Numbered from the stretch's first letter, positions 54,906-64,000 are shown. The stretch is 64,000 bases of DNA from Arthrobacter silvisoli (GCF_003369445.1 NZ_QRCU01000032.1:62001-126000), one strand, 5' to 3'. Notes: generated from the letters alone by a model not told the origin. Translations and numbers: made by a program.

Positions 54906-55405
54906 CGGCTTGTTCCTTTCAAAGCCGGGCGGGGAGTCTCCGCGAGGGCGGCCCGGAGGGCCTTGACGCCATCGGCGCCCGCGCGCCGCGCCGCTTCAGG
55001 GGTGACGCCCAGCAGTTCTGAGACGTCCTTGTACGGCAGTCCCGCGAGGTAGTGGTAAGCCACTGCCTGCCGCTGTTTCGGCGGAAGCTGCCCGACGGCG
55101 TCGAGCACTTCCGGGTGTCCCCCGCCCGGAATGCCGAGCGGGGATTCACGGGGTGGCAGTTCATCCATGGGCAGGGCCTGCCGCTGCCGTGCCCGGACGA
55201 TGTCGATGGCCTTGCGGTGCGCGATGGTGACGAGCCAGGCCTGCACCTTGGCGTCCGCCGGCAGCTCCGGGTAGGCCTTCAGGGCGGAGAGGAACGTTTC
55301 GGACCAGGCGTCCTCGGCGTCATGGGCGCCAAGCACGGCACGGCAGACCCGCAACACGACGGCGCCGTGGAGGCTGACGACCCTCTCGAAGGGCGGTTTG
55401 CCCAT
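54902..55405 (-). CDS. ECF-type RNA polymerase sigma factor
   Basis: 167 residues. Sigma region 2 is LRVCRAVLGAHDAEDAWSETFLSALKAY...AWLVTIAHRKAIDIVRARQRQ and region 4 is LDAVGQLPPKQRQAVAYHYLAGLPYKDVSELLGVTPEAARRAGADGVKALR, with a helix-turn-helix at VSELLGVTPEAARRAG. There is no region 3 or anti-sigma gene. It lies within an alkylation-repair operon, its start sharing one base with the upstream MGMT stop and its stop overlapping the next MGMT start. It may therefore autoactivate the operon in response to a repair signal, though that is inference. Confidence 0.9.
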   Translation of the reverse strand: MGKPPFERVVSLHGAVVLRVCRAVLGAHDAEDAWSETFLSALKAYPELPADAKVQAWLVTIAHRKAIDIVRARQRQALPMDELPPRESPLGIPGGGHPEVLDAVGQLPPKQRQAVAYHYLAGLPYKDVSELLGVTPEAARRAGADGVKALRAALAETPRPALKGTSR

Positions 55406-55914
55406 CAGAAGAGTTTGCTTTCCTTCACGGCGGCGGGCTCCTCGAGCTCAAGGAGGAAGCGTTTGTTCGCCAGGCCGCCGGCGTAACCGGTAAGGCGGCC
55501 GTCGCTTCCGACGACCCGATGACAGGGAATAACGATGCTCAAGGGATTCCGGCCCACTGCCGAGCCCACGGCCTGGGCCAGGTTGGGGTCGCCTAGTGCT
55601 GCTGCGAGGGCTCCATAGCTGACCGTTGCCCCGTACGGAATATCCTCAAGCCGGGCCCAGACGCGTTCCTGGAATTCGTTGCCCCGCGCCCGGTATTCAA
55701 GCCCGAACGTGGTCCGTTCCCCTGCCAGGTATTCACGGAGCTGCGCCACGGCGGGGGCAAAGACCGGATCCGCAGAGTCCGCCCTGACACCGAAGAATTC
55801 CTCAGGCGGCATATGCCAGTGGCCCTCATAGAAGATCCCGCTGAGCACTCCGTCCCGGGACGTCAGGGTCAGGGCCCCGAGCGGGGACTCGATGATGGTG
55901 TGCCTGTTGCTCAT
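55405..55914 (-). CDS. Methylated-DNA-cysteine S-methyltransferase
   Basis: 169 residues. SPLGALTLTSRDGVLSGIFYEG begins the RNaseH-like subdomain and IVIPCHRVVGSDGRLTGYAGGLANKRFLLELE holds the active-site Cys in PCHR. The Asn hinge and helix-turn-helix (VSYGALAAALGDPNLAQAVGSAVGRNPL) are typical Ogt. It is first in the operon, one base overlapping the sigma factor. Its promoter should be in the 55-base gap after crgA. Confidence 0.95.
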   Translation of the reverse strand: MSNRHTIIESPLGALTLTSRDGVLSGIFYEGHWHMPPEEFFGVRADSADPVFAPAVAQLREYLAGERTTFGLEYRARGNEFQERVWARLEDIPYGATVSYGALAAALGDPNLAQAVGSAVGRNPLSIVIPCHRVVGSDGRLTGYAGGLANKRFLLELEEPAAVKESKLF

Positions 55915-55969
55915 ATCAGGTAGACGCTGCAGGCAGTCGGAATGTGAGGGCTTTTCCGGAAATCGCTGC

Positions 55970-56221
55970 TCAGGAACGCCAGCGGGTGGTCATCAGGAAG
56001 CCCGCAATCGCAATCCCGAAGCCGGCCACAATGTTCCAGGACCCCCAGGCCACAACCGGGAACTGGCCGCCGGTGATGTAGAAGGTGATGATCCACAGCA
56101 GGCCGACGACCATGAGGCCGAACATCACCGGCTTGAACCAGACCGGGTTCGGCTTGTACTGCTCCTTGGCGGCGGTCTCAACAGTGCGGGCAGGCCGCTT
56201 GCGGGGCTTGGACTCGGGCAC
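55970..56221 (-). CDS. crgA: Cell division protein CrgA
   Basis: 83 residues: a basic N-terminus (MPESKPRKRPARTVE), two transmembrane helices (about 29-50 and 60-79) and the ending IAIAGFLMTTRW. CrgA is an actinobacterial divisome protein that bridges FtsZ, FtsQ, FtsI and wall enzymes. It sits on the opposite strand to srtE, 172 bases away, in the conserved crgA/srtE/pknB block. Confidence 0.95.
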   Translation of the reverse strand: MPESKPRKRPARTVETAAKEQYKPNPVWFKPVMFGLMVVGLLWIITFYITGGQFPVVAWGSWNIVAGFGIAIAGFLMTTRWRS

Positions 56222-56393
56222 GGTTCCTCCTTGGCCTCTGAATGAAGGGCCGCGTGCCGGCTTGGTATCCTGCAGGAAGGAAAATTCCAGCGGTCTGCGC
56301 GTTCGCGGTACTTCCGGGTTCGTCTCTAGCTGCCAAGTCTAGCCGGACTTCGGAGACGATCCGCGCGGCCGTTTCCCGGACAGAGGAGACCCC

Positions 56394-57179
56394 GTGACGC
56401 AGCAGCAGCCGGAGGCTTCCGCTGCCGTGCCCGTCACCTCGTCCCGCCGTCGGAATAGCGGGAGTGCTGCACGGAAAGCCGTGCAGATCACCGGTGAACT
56501 CCTCCTGACTGCCGGCGCCGTGCTGCTCCTCTTCGTGGCCTGGGAGCTTTGGTGGACCAACGTGGAAGCCGACGCCACCCAGGCCAAGGCCATCGACGGT
56601 TTTGCCAAGGAGCTCACAGGACCCCTCACTCCCCCGGCAGGCGCCACCGATTACGGGAAACCGGCAGTCTCCGCGGCGCCCGCCTACGGGGACACGATCG
56701 GCATCATGTATGTCCCCCGATTCGGGGCCGACTACTCCAGGCCCATCGTCCAGGGCACCGGTGCCGACGTCTTGGATTCCCTCGGCCTCGGGCACTATGC
56801 CGGAACCAGCATGCCCGGAGCCGCCGGGAACTTCGCAGTGGCCGGCCACCGCCAGACCCACGGCGCCGTGTTGGACAACATCCATGAACTCGTCCCCGGC
56901 GACCGCATCTACGTCCAGACCAAGGCCGGCTACTACACCTACGTCTACCGGAACAACCAGATCGTGCTGCCATCCCGCACCGACGTGCTGCTTCCGGTTC
57001 CCACCAAGGCCGGCGCACAACCCCGGGACAGCTACCTCACCATGACCAGCTGCAACCCGCGCTTCGGGTCCGGGGAACGCATCATTGCGTACTCACTGCT
57101 GGAAAGCTGGCAACCGGCCTCCGTCGGACCGCCGTCGGACATTGCCGCGCTGGTGGCCAAGACCCGCGGAAAGGCCTGA
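56394..57179 (+). CDS. srtE: Class E sortase
   Basis: 261 residues from GTG. A cytoplasmic tail (1-28) precedes a single transmembrane helix (about 33-54). The sortase barrel carries the catalytic His in FAVAGHRQTHGAVL, the Cys in LTMTSCNPRFGSGERIIAYS and the Arg in ERII. Class E sortases of actinobacteria recognise LAxTG-like signals and anchor proteins to the wall. The position next to the pknB/trpG block is conserved. Confidence 0.94.
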   Translation: MTQQQPEASAAVPVTSSRRRNSGSAARKAVQITGELLLTAGAVLLLFVAWELWWTNVEADATQAKAIDGFAKELTGPLTPPAGATDYGKPAVSAAPAYGDTIGIMYVPRFGADYSRPIVQGTGADVLDSLGLGHYAGTSMPGAAGNFAVAGHRQTHGAVLDNIHELVPGDRIYVQTKAGYYTYVYRNNQIVLPSRTDVLLPVPTKAGAQPRDSYLTMTSCNPRFGSGERIIAYSLLESWQPASVGPPSDIAALVAKTRGKA

Positions 57180-57182
57180 GGC

Positions 57183-57353
57183 ATGTACGGATGGATCTTC
57201 CGGCACCTGCCCGGCCCGTTATGGTCGCGCATATTGACCTCGGCCGCACTCATCGCAGGGATACTGGTCCTGATGGTGCAGTTCTTCTTCCCTTGGATGT
57301 CCCAGTTCACCACCCTCACCAACTCAACGATTGGTTCAGTACAGCAGCCATGA
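57183..57353 (+). CDS. Small single-span membrane protein after sortase
   Basis: 56 residues, MYGWIFRHLPGPLWSRILTS followed by a hydrophobic span (about 20-42) and TLTNSTIGSVQQP. The start lies three bases after the srtE stop and its stop overlaps the trpG start by four bases, so it is coupled on both sides. Too short for usual annotation. No family I can name; the same small gene is expected next to srtE in related genomes. Confidence 0.72.
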   Translation: MYGWIFRHLPGPLWSRILTSAALIAGILVLMVQFFFPWMSQFTTLTNSTIGSVQQP

Positions 57354-57991
57354 GCACAACTAAAATCCTCGTCGTCGACAACTACGACAGCTTCGTCTAC
57401 ACCCTGGTGGGCTACCTGCAGGAGCTCGGCGCGGAAACTACCGTGGTCCGCAACGACGACGTCACCCTCCAGGAAGCGATCGAGCTCGCCGACGCCCGCG
57501 ACGGCGTCCTGATCTCCCCCGGCCCCGGCACGCCGGCGGAAGCCGGAGTCTGCATTGAGCTCATCAAATGGTGTGGGGACAACAACAAGCCCATGTTCGG
57601 TGTCTGCCTGGGCCACCAGGCCCTTGCCGAAGCGTACGGCGGTACCGTCACCCACGCGCCGGAGCTGATGCACGGCAAGACCTCGCCGGTGCAGCACGAG
57701 GGCAAGAGCGTCTTCGCCGGGCTCCCGTCCCCCGTGACCGCCACCCGGTACCACTCGCTGGCCGCCGTCCGCGAGACCATTCCGGACGTACTGGAGATCA
57801 CGGCCGAAACCGCGAACGGGGTGATCATGGGGCTCCAGCACAAGACGGCTCCGCTGTGCGGCGTGCAGTTCCACCCCGAGTCCGTGCTCACCGAAGGCGG
57901 CTACCAGATGCTCGGCAACTGGCTCGAATCGCTCGGCATGGCGGGAGCCGCCGCAAAGGCTGCGACACTGAGCCCGCTGATCCAGCGCTAG
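57350..57991 (+). CDS. Type-1 glutamine amidotransferase, anthranilate/PABA synthase component II
   Basis: 213 residues. ILVVDNYDSFVYTLVGYLQELGAETTVVRND starts the fold; the nucleophile Cys is in MFGVCLGHQALAEAYGG, with the catalytic His and Glu in GVQFHPESVLTEGG. It supplies ammonia to an aminotransferase partner making anthranilate or 4-amino-4-deoxychorismate; no component I gene is adjacent, so the choice between TrpG and PabA stays open. The start is shared by ATGA with the small membrane protein. Confidence 0.93.
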   Translation: MSTTKILVVDNYDSFVYTLVGYLQELGAETTVVRNDDVTLQEAIELADARDGVLISPGPGTPAEAGVCIELIKWCGDNNKPMFGVCLGHQALAEAYGGTVTHAPELMHGKTSPVQHEGKSVFAGLPSPVTATRYHSLAAVRETIPDVLEITAETANGVIMGLQHKTAPLCGVQFHPESVLTEGGYQMLGNWLESLGMAGAAAKAATLSPLIQR

Positions 57992-57999
57992 CTGTACCC

Positions 58000-58026
58000 G
58001 GTGCCGGCGGGACCGCCGTCGGCACC
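58000..58026. terminator. Bidirectional stem-loop between trpG/pabA and pknB
   Basis: GGTGCCGGCGG and CCGTCGGCACC are 11-bp arms with a G-T wobble and a five-base loop, in the 77-base gap between the convergent genes. No T-run on either side. Confidence 0.5.
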
Positions 58027-58068
58027 CCTGCGGGCTTCGGGGCGCGCCGCTCCCTCGGGCCCGGGGCG

Positions 58069-59991
58069 TCAGCCCTTCTTGCCGCCGCTCGCGCCCGGCT
58101 TCGGCGTCGCGGTCTCGCTGGGTGTCGGCTCCGGAGCGGGAGCCTTGGTGACCGTCACCGTTATGGCGCTGCCCTGCTCCGCGAGGGTCCCTTCCGGGAT
58201 GCTCTGGGCGGTGACGATGCCGGGAGCCAGAACGCTGTTCTCCTGCTCGACGATCTTCATCGTGAGCCCAAGGTCGGCCAACGCCTTTTCAGCCTCGTCC
58301 TTGCCCAGCCTGATGAGTTGCGGCATCTTGACCTTGCCACTTGAAACCACCAGTTGAACGGAGCTTCCAGGGGCCACGACCGCGCCGGGCGCAGGGTTGC
58401 TGCTGATGACGGAGCCTGCCGGAACGGAGGGACTGTTCCCGATGACGGTGGTAGCCGTCAGGCCCGCCAGGCGCAGCATGTCCCGCGCGGCGGCCTCGGT
58501 CTGGTTCACCAGGTCCTTGGGCACCGTGACGGAACTGGGCCCGTCGGAGACCTTCAGGGTGACATGGCTTCCCTGGACCACCTCAGTGCCCACGGACGGG
58601 TCCGTGCCGATCGCGGTTCCCTGCGGGATCTTGTCGTCATTCACGCGTACGGGAGCGTCGGGAACGAGCTTCGCATCGTAGAGCGTCCGGATGGCGTCCG
58701 CCGCACTCATGTTCGCGACCGACGGGATCTGGACCTTGACCGGCTCGGCCGGCTTCTGGTTCATGAAGTAGTAAAGGCCCAGCCCGACGCCGGCCAGGAC
58801 CAGCACAGTAAAGAGGATGACGACGGCGGTCCACGCCCGGCGCCGCGCCTTCTGCCGCCGCGTCCGCTCGCGTTCCGGCGGGAAGCCGAGCGGCATGGCG
58901 TCCTCGTCGGGCTCGTCGAGGTAGTTTGCCGGCAGGGGTTCTTCCGCCGCCTGGCTGCGGCCCGCGCTGCCGTCCAGGAAGCCGATGCCGGTGAAGCCGA
59001 CCAGCGTCTCCGGTGCGGCCTCCTCCGCGGACTCCGCTCCGACGTCGTCAGGACCGGTTCCTGCTTCGGATACCGCCACGGCGGGGACGGCGATGCCGTT
59101 GCGGGCGGCGCGCAGGGCGCGGCGGAAGGCGGCGGCGTCCTGGAAGCGGTCCGCCCGCTCCTTCTGCAGGCCCTTGGCCAGCACGCTGTCCAGTGCCTCG
59201 GACACCTCGGGATTGAAGGTGCTCGGTGCGGCAGGGGTTTCCCGGACATGCTGGTACGCCAGCGAGACCGGGCTGTCACCGGTGAACGGCGGACGCGAGG
59301 TCAGCATCTCGAAAAGCAGGCAGGCAGCAGAGTAGAGGTCGCTCCTGGCGTCCACGGTCTCGCCACGGGCCTGTTCCGGGGAAAGGTACTGGGCGGTGCC
59401 CACCACTGCCTGCGTCTGGGTCATGGTGGCGGCGGAATCCGCGATGGCCCGGGCGATGCCGAAGTCCATCACCTTCACGGTGTTGTCTTGGCCGACCATC
59501 ACATTGCCGGGCTTGATGTCCCGGTGGACGATCCCGGCCTTGTGGCTGTATTCGAGCGCGGAAAGGACGCCGAGGCAGAGCTCCACGGCCCGGTCGATGT
59601 CCAGTTCCTTGGCTCGGATGAGTTCGCGCAGGGTCCGGCCGGACACGTACTCCATGACGATGTACGGCACCCGGACCGTTTCGCCGTGGCCGCCGTCCAC
59701 CGTGTACTCGCCGGTGTCGTAGATCGCCACGATCGAGGGATGGTTCAACGAGGCCACGGCGTGGGCTTCGCGCTTGAACCTGGCCTGGAACTGGGGGTCC
59801 CGGGCCAGGTCCGCGCGGAGCAGTTTCACGGCTACGGTGCGGCCGAGGAGCGTGTCCGTCCCCCGGTGCACGTCCGCCATGCCGCCGCGGCCCAGCAGTT
59901 CTCCTAGTTCATACCGCCCATTGAGGACGCGCTGGTCTGTCACCGGAGTGCTGTCCTCTCTGTGTGCAGGTGCTGAACGTCGGGTAGTCAT
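58069..59991 (-). CDS. pknB: Ser/Thr protein kinase PknB with PASTA domains
   Basis: 640 residues. The kinase domain (about 25-290) has GRGGMADVHRG (P-loop), the Lys in TVAVKLL, HRDIKPGNVMV and DFGIARA. A juxtamembrane linker precedes a transmembrane helix at about 394-416 and three PASTA repeats of about 65 residues (about 422-620) bind muropeptides outside. It regulates wall synthesis and division by phosphorylating FhaA, MurJ-linked pseudokinases and others. Its start could be ATG 59991 or GTG 59943. It follows pknA by six bases. Confidence 0.96.
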   Translation of the reverse strand: MTTRRSAPAHREDSTPVTDQRVLNGRYELGELLGRGGMADVHRGTDTLLGRTVAVKLLRADLARDPQFQARFKREAHAVASLNHPSIVAIYDTGEYTVDGGHGETVRVPYIVMEYVSGRTLRELIRAKELDIDRAVELCLGVLSALEYSHKAGIVHRDIKPGNVMVGQDNTVKVMDFGIARAIADSAATMTQTQAVVGTAQYLSPEQARGETVDARSDLYSAACLLFEMLTSRPPFTGDSPVSLAYQHVRETPAAPSTFNPEVSEALDSVLAKGLQKERADRFQDAAAFRRALRAARNGIAVPAVAVSEAGTGPDDVGAESAEEAAPETLVGFTGIGFLDGSAGRSQAAEEPLPANYLDEPDEDAMPLGFPPERERTRRQKARRRAWTAVVILFTVLVLAGVGLGLYYFMNQKPAEPVKVQIPSVANMSAADAIRTLYDAKLVPDAPVRVNDDKIPQGTAIGTDPSVGTEVVQGSHVTLKVSDGPSSVTVPKDLVNQTEAAARDMLRLAGLTATTVIGNSPSVPAGSVISSNPAPGAVVAPGSSVQLVVSSGKVKMPQLIRLGKDEAEKALADLGLTMKIVEQENSVLAPGIVTAQSIPEGTLAEQGSAITVTVTKAPAPEPTPSETATPKPGASGGKKG

Positions 59992-59997
59992 GTTTGC

Positions 59998-61782
59998 CTA
60001 TTTACCCGAGGAAGCGGAGGGCGAGGCTTTGGCCTTGGACAGATGGTAGACGACGGTGGCGCCGGTGTTGACCTCGGTGCCCGCGGCCGGATCGGAACTG
60101 ACGAAGGTGTCCGGTGCCTGGCCGACTTCGCCATCGACGGCGTCACCCTTCACCCAGCGCAGGCCCGCACCCTCGATGGCTGCCCGGACCTGGGATTCGG
60201 TGGCGCCCTGTGCGATGTTGGGGACGGCAACCTTCTCCGGCCCCTTCGAGTACGTGACCACGATCGTCTCACCCTTGGCGACCGGGCCCGAAGGCTCGAT
60301 GTTCGTCACCGTTCCCGGCGTGGACGTGTTGAAAACAGGAGCCCCCTTGACCACGAAGCCAAGGTCGATCAGCTCACTGCGGACGGTCTCGTAGGGGCGG
60401 CCGAGATACTGCTCCGGAATGAGGTTGACCGTGTCCGGTGTAGTTTCGCTCGGGCTCGGCGTCGGCGAGGATTCGCTGGGGCTCGGCGAGGCCGAGCTGG
60501 GCGGGGCGCTGCTCGACGCCGGGCTGCTCGTGCTGGACGAAGGCGCCGGAGACGTCGGGTTGAACAGGCCCATCTGGGTCAGCAGGAGTCCCAGGCCGGC
60601 GAAGAGCAGCAGGAGCAGCAGGGCGATCAGCGGCCAGGTCCACGGGCTGCGCTTCTTGCGTGCCGGCTGCGGCTCGTAGTTGTCCTCATCCTCGTCATAC
60701 AGCACGGAGGACTCGTCCGGATCGAAGGTGCGCTCGGCTGCCAGGGCATCGGCTCGGGACTGCCCGGCAGCTGCAGCACCTGCGGCTGCGGCACCCGCGG
60801 CGCCGAGCACCGGAAGCGCGGACGTCGCCGTCGTGTGCGAATCCCTGCCGTGGGCGGCTACGACGCCGGTGGGCGCCGTCGCGACGCCGGTCGGAGCCGT
60901 GATGGGGCCGGTGGCGTCCTCGAAGAGGAGCATGCCCGGAACGGCGGCATGGGCGGCGGAGATATTCCCCGCGCGGATTGCTTCCGCTGCCTCGGCAAGC
61001 TTGATCGCATCCGCCGGGCGGTTCCTCGGATCCTTGGCCAGCATGGACATCAGCAGGGCACGGACCGGGACGGGAAGGGTCTCGGGCAGCGGCGGCGGCG
61101 CGTCGTTGACCTGGGCCAAGGCGATGGCGATCTGCGATTCGCCGGAGAAGGGACGGTGCCCGGTGAGGCTCTCGTAACCGATAACGCCCAGGGAATATAT
61201 GTCGGACGATCCCGTGGCGGTCTGGCCGGTGGCCTGCTCGGGGGCCAGGTACTGGGCGGTTCCCATGACCTGGCCGGTCTGGGTCAGCGGGACCTGGTCG
61301 GCAAGGCGCGCGATGCCGAAGTCCGTGACCTTGACCCGACCGTCCGGGGTGATGAGCAGGTTGCCCGGCTTCACGTCGCGGTGAACCAAACCCTGGGCGT
61401 GTGCGACGGCCAGGGCCCGGGCGGTCTGCGAAATGATGGACATGGCCCGGTCCGGGGAAAGGACCCGTTCCCGCTCAAGGATGGTGCTCAGCGGCTGCCC
61501 GGGCACCAGTTCCATGACGAGGTAGGCGGAGCCCTCTTCCTCTCCGTAATCGAAGACGTTGGCGATGCCCACGTGGTTCAGCAGGGCGGTATGGCGCGCC
61601 TCGGCGCGGAAACGCTGCAGGAAGCCGGGATCGCCCGTGTATTCCTCCTTGAGGACCTTGATGGCGACAATGCGGCCGAGGACCTGGTCTTTTGCTTTCC
61701 AGACCTCTCCCATACCGCCGACCGCAATCCGGCTGGTCAGCTGGAACCTGCCGCCGAGGGTGATTCCTGACGTAGGTCTCAC
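59998..61782 (-). CDS. pknA: Ser/Thr protein kinase PknA-like, with PASTA domains
   Basis: 594 residues from GTG. The kinase domain (about 10-270) has [31 protein letters not shown] and DFGIARL. A long linker with Gly/Ala/Thr repeats ([17 protein letters not shown]) precedes the transmembrane helix at about 383-405 and a Ser/Pro-rich stretch. Two PASTA domains follow at about 450-585, unusual because mycobacterial PknA lacks PASTA. It overlaps pbpA by four bases (GTGA), in the pbpA-pknA-pknB order. Probable partner of PknB. Confidence 0.93.
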   Translation of the reverse strand: MRPTSGITLGGRFQLTSRIAVGGMGEVWKAKDQVLGRIVAIKVLKEEYTGDPGFLQRFRAEARHTALLNHVGIANVFDYGEEEGSAYLVMELVPGQPLSTILERERVLSPDRAMSIISQTARALAVAHAQGLVHRDVKPGNLLITPDGRVKVTDFGIARLADQVPLTQTGQVMGTAQYLAPEQATGQTATGSSDIYSLGVIGYESLTGHRPFSGESQIAIALAQVNDAPPPLPETLPVPVRALLMSMLAKDPRNRPADAIKLAEAAEAIRAGNISAAHAAVPGMLLFEDATGPITAPTGVATAPTGVVAAHGRDSHTTATSALPVLGAAGAAAAGAAAAGQSRADALAAERTFDPDESSVLYDEDEDNYEPQPARKKRSPWTWPLIALLLLLLFAGLGLLLTQMGLFNPTSPAPSSSTSSPASSSAPPSSASPSPSESSPTPSPSETTPDTVNLIPEQYLGRPYETVRSELIDLGFVVKGAPVFNTSTPGTVTNIEPSGPVAKGETIVVTYSKGPEKVAVPNIAQGATESQVRAAIEGAGLRWVKGDAVDGEVGQAPDTFVSSDPAAGTEVNTGATVVYHLSKAKASPSASSGK

Positions 61783-63236
61783 TTGTTCAACACCGCCTCA
61801 AAGATCTTCTTCGCATTCGGACTGGTTAGCTGTGCGCCGGTGGTCACATCGACACCTTCGATCACGATGGTGACGGCCACCTGCGGGTCATTGGCCGGGG
61901 CAAACCCGGTGAACCATGAGTTGTTCAAACCGCTGTCCCCCAGCTGCGCGGTGCCGGTCTTGCCGGCCACTTCAACGCCCGGGATCGCGGCACCGCCGGC
62001 GATGCCCTTGGACACGACGTCGGTCATCCACTCAGTGATCTGGCGGGAGATCGCGGCACTGGTCGAGTTGCGGAGGACTTCCGGCTCCGGCTCGCTGATG
62101 ACCCGGAGGTCCGGGGCGCGCACTGTCTTGATGAGGTTCGGTTTCATCTGCACGCCGCCGTTGGCGATCGCCGCGGTCATCATGGCAATCTGCAGCGGGG
62201 TCGCCTTGACGTCGCGCTGCCCGACGGCGGACTGTGCCAGGGCGGCGTCGTCCAGGTCATCGGGGAAGACGCTGACAGCGGACTGGAGTTTGAGCTGATC
62301 GCCGAAGTCCTGTCCGAAGCCGAATTTTCGCGCCTGCTCCGCGATGGCTTGCTGGCCGAGGTCGAGGGCGATGCTGGCAAACGGAGTGTTGCACGACTGC
62401 TCCAGCGCGAACGCGAAGTCCGCCGTGGTCCGCGTGTAGCAGTTGCCCCCCGCGTAGTTGGGAAGGGCAGCCGTGGAGCCCGGCAGCGGCATGCTCGCCG
62501 GGTTGGGCAGTTCGCTGTCCTTGTTGTACTTGCCGGAGTTCAAGGCGGCCGCGGTGTCAACCAGCTTGAAGACTGACCCGGGGGCGAGCAGTGCCCCCGT
62601 TGGCCCGCTGACGGACTGGTTCAGGTTGATGCCGCGGATCTTGTTGAGTTCTTCGAAGCTCGACTGTTCCTTGGCGACGTCGTGCGTGGCGATCAGGTTC
62701 GGATCGTAGGACGGCTTCGAGACCATGGCGATGATCGCGCCGGTCTTGGGGTTGGTCACGACGATCGAACCGCGTTGGCCGTCCGGAATGAGGTCGTAGG
62801 CGAGCTTCTGGATTGCCGGGTCGAGGGTGAGCTCAACGGAGGCACCCTTGGCCTGGCGGCCGAGGAAGACCTGGCTGATCCGATCGAGGAACAGCTGGTC
62901 CGAGCTGCCTGCGAGTTCATCGCGGAGTTCCTGCTCCAGGCCGCTCGCGCCGTACGTCCGGGAAAAGTATCCGGTGATGCCGGCGTACAGCTCCGGCTGC
63001 GTGTACTTGCGCTGGAAGCTGCAGGTTTCGTCCCCGGCCACCGATTCGGCGATGGGCTTGCCGGCCACAATGATGGCGCCGCGGTCCTTGCAGTAATCGG
63101 CCAGGACGGCCCGCTGGTTCCACGGGTTGTCGTTGAGCTCATCTGCACCGACCACCTGGACGTAGCTGATGGCGCCGAAGATCAGGGCAAACATCGCGAC
63201 GGCGGCAAGCCATGCGCTGCGGATGGACTGGTTCAC
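61779..63236 (-). CDS. pbpA: Penicillin-binding protein PbpA (class B)
   Basis: 485 residues. A single N-terminal transmembrane helix (about 8-28) leads to the PBP dimerisation domain and the transpeptidase. The motifs are GSVFK (SxxK), SCN in [14 protein letters not shown], and KTGTAQLG. It crosslinks peptidoglycan together with RodA. It overlaps pknA and rodA by four bases each, so all three are translationally coupled, which is the conserved wall-growth operon of actinobacteria. Confidence 0.96.
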   Translation of the reverse strand: MNQSIRSAWLAAVAMFALIFGAISYVQVVGADELNDNPWNQRAVLADYCKDRGAIIVAGKPIAESVAGDETCSFQRKYTQPELYAGITGYFSRTYGASGLEQELRDELAGSSDQLFLDRISQVFLGRQAKGASVELTLDPAIQKLAYDLIPDGQRGSIVVTNPKTGAIIAMVSKPSYDPNLIATHDVAKEQSSFEELNKIRGINLNQSVSGPTGALLAPGSVFKLVDTAAALNSGKYNKDSELPNPASMPLPGSTAALPNYAGGNCYTRTTADFAFALEQSCNTPFASIALDLGQQAIAEQARKFGFGQDFGDQLKLQSAVSVFPDDLDDAALAQSAVGQRDVKATPLQIAMMTAAIANGGVQMKPNLIKTVRAPDLRVISEPEPEVLRNSTSAAISRQITEWMTDVVSKGIAGGAAIPGVEVAGKTGTAQLGDSGLNNSWFTGFAPANDPQVAVTIVIEGVDVTTGAQLTSPNAKKIFEAVLNK

Positions 63237-64000
63237 GGCTGCTTCACCGCCTCACTGGGTGTGTCGGTCATGGGCGTTGTGTCGATGGGGCTGCGGGCGG
63301 TGTGCGAAATCATCAGCAGGAGGCCCACGATGATCCAGTTCGCCAGCAGCGAGGAGCCGCCGGCTGCGAGGAACGGAGTGGTGAGGCCGGTGAGCGGGAT
63401 CAGCCGGGTTACCCCGCCGATCACCACGAAGCACTGCAGGGCGATCGCGAAGGACAAGCCGCACGCCAGCAGCTTGCCGAAGGCGTCCCTGGTGCCGAGG
63501 GCCGCACGGAAACCGCGGGTGAACAGCAGCAGGTACAACAGGACGACGGCGAAGAGGCCGATCAGGCCGAGTTCCTCACCGATCAGGGCGATGATCATGT
63601 CGCTGTTGGCGAAGGGAACGAGGTCCGGCCGGCCTTGGCCGAGGCCGGTGCCGACCAGTCCGCCGTCGGCCATTCCGAACAGCCCCTGGACGATCTGGCG
63701 GCTGCCGCCCGGGAAACGGTCGTACACCTCGGGGGTGAAGGCGTTCCACCAGCTGTCCAGCCGGAAGCCCACGTGCGCGAAGATCCTGGAGGCCACGAAC
63801 CCGCCGCCCAGTATCAGGGCCAGGCCGATCACCACCCAGCTGATGCGGCTCGTAGCGACGTAGATCATCACGATGAACAGGCCGAAGAACAGCACGGAGG
63901 AACCGAGGTCGCGCTGGAAGACGAGGACGCCGATGCTCACGAGCCAGGCTGTGATCATGGGGCCCATGTCCTTGAAGCGCGGGAACTGCAGCGGCCCGAT
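63233..64000 (-). CDS. rodA: Peptidoglycan glycosyltransferase RodA/FtsW family, partial
   Basis: The last 256 codons of a SEDS protein; the frame stays open through the window edge. GPLQFPRFKDMGPMI...FQRDLGSSVLFFGLFIVMIYVA contains the catalytic loop Asp of the SEDS fold, and VVIGGVTRLIPLTGLTTPFLAAGGSSLLANWIIVGLLLMI is the C-terminal signature. The ATG at 63967 is internal, not the start, because upstream codons continue the family match. It polymerises lipid II together with PbpA. Confidence 0.95.
   Translation of the reverse strand: MGPLQFPRFKDMGPMITAWLVSIGVLVFQRDLGSSVLFFGLFIVMIYVATSRISWVVIGLALILGGGFVASRIFAHVGFRLDSWWNAFTPEVYDRFPGGSRQIVQGLFGMADGGLVGTGLGQGRPDLVPFANSDMIIALIGEELGLIGLFAVVLLYLLLFTRGFRAALGTRDAFGKLLACGLSFAIALQCFVVIGGVTRLIPLTGLTTPFLAAGGSSLLANWIIVGLLLMISHTARSPIDTTPMTDTPSEAVKQP

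Overview
The window looks like the replication-origin region of a high-G+C actinobacterium of the family Micrococcaceae (Arthrobacter/Pseudarthrobacter type). I infer this from gene order and protein family, not from a database search. The order rpmH-rnpA-yidD-yidC-jag-rsmG-parA-parB on one side of dnaA, and dnaA-dnaN-gnd-recF-dciA(DUF721)-gyrB-gyrA-DUF3566-tRNA-Ile-DLW39-tRNA-Ala on the other, is the classic actinobacterial origin arrangement. The distal block crgA/srtE/trpG/pknB/pknA/pbpA/rodA is also typical. Many genes use GTG starts and are joined by 1-14 bp overlaps.

Layout. 1-16.6 kb is mixed accessory and housekeeping: an ArsR fragment, a DUF4190-like membrane protein, a lipoprotein penicillin-binding protein, a GntR/MFS pair, a LuxR-type two-component system divergent from an ABC exporter, an HxlR regulator divergent from a short-chain NAD(P) protein, YceI, an FAD desaturase-like protein with a GT87 mannosyltransferase-like protein, two possible micro-ORFs, a histidine phosphatase and the CCA-adding enzyme. 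16.7-23.0 kb holds a Nudix hydrolase, murJ, a separate pseudokinase/TM/ectodomain protein that is probably the MurJ partner, and trxB-trxA.

23.08-29.48 kb is the most unusual part. It is about 6.4 kb with no convincing gene, bounded on both sides by convergent intrinsic terminators (trxA from the left, parB from the right). It holds eight sites with the invariant 14-bp parS core GTTTCACGTGAAAC; a ninth lies in the parA leader. It also carries a cluster of DnaA boxes. I read it as a transcription-insulated centromere where ParB would load.

29.5-47.4 kb is the partition, ribosome/RNase P, YidC and replication-initiation core, with oriC in the dnaA-dnaN gap. 47.5-52.2 kb carries two tRNAs, a micro-protein gene, a decayed membrane-protein fragment, a GT2 glycosyltransferase, an alanine-rich repeat membrane protein, a cyclophilin, a rhomboid protease with a zinc-binding head, and a lone ParB-fold protein. 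52.2-52.9 kb is a second gene-free stretch packed with DnaA boxes (five perfect 9-mers). 52.9-55.9 kb is a five-gene alkylation-repair set (tag, alkB, two MGMT genes) with an ECF sigma factor embedded and translationally coupled. 55.9-64 kb is the cell-division/wall-control block (crgA, srtE, trpG/pabA, pknB, pknA, pbpA, rodA; rodA runs off the end).

Together the window links replication initiation (DnaA, DciA, gyrase), chromosome segregation (ParABS) and wall synthesis (MurJ, PbpA/RodA, PknAB). Its most novel-looking features are non-coding: the insulated parS field and two off-origin DnaA-box clusters on either side of oriC.
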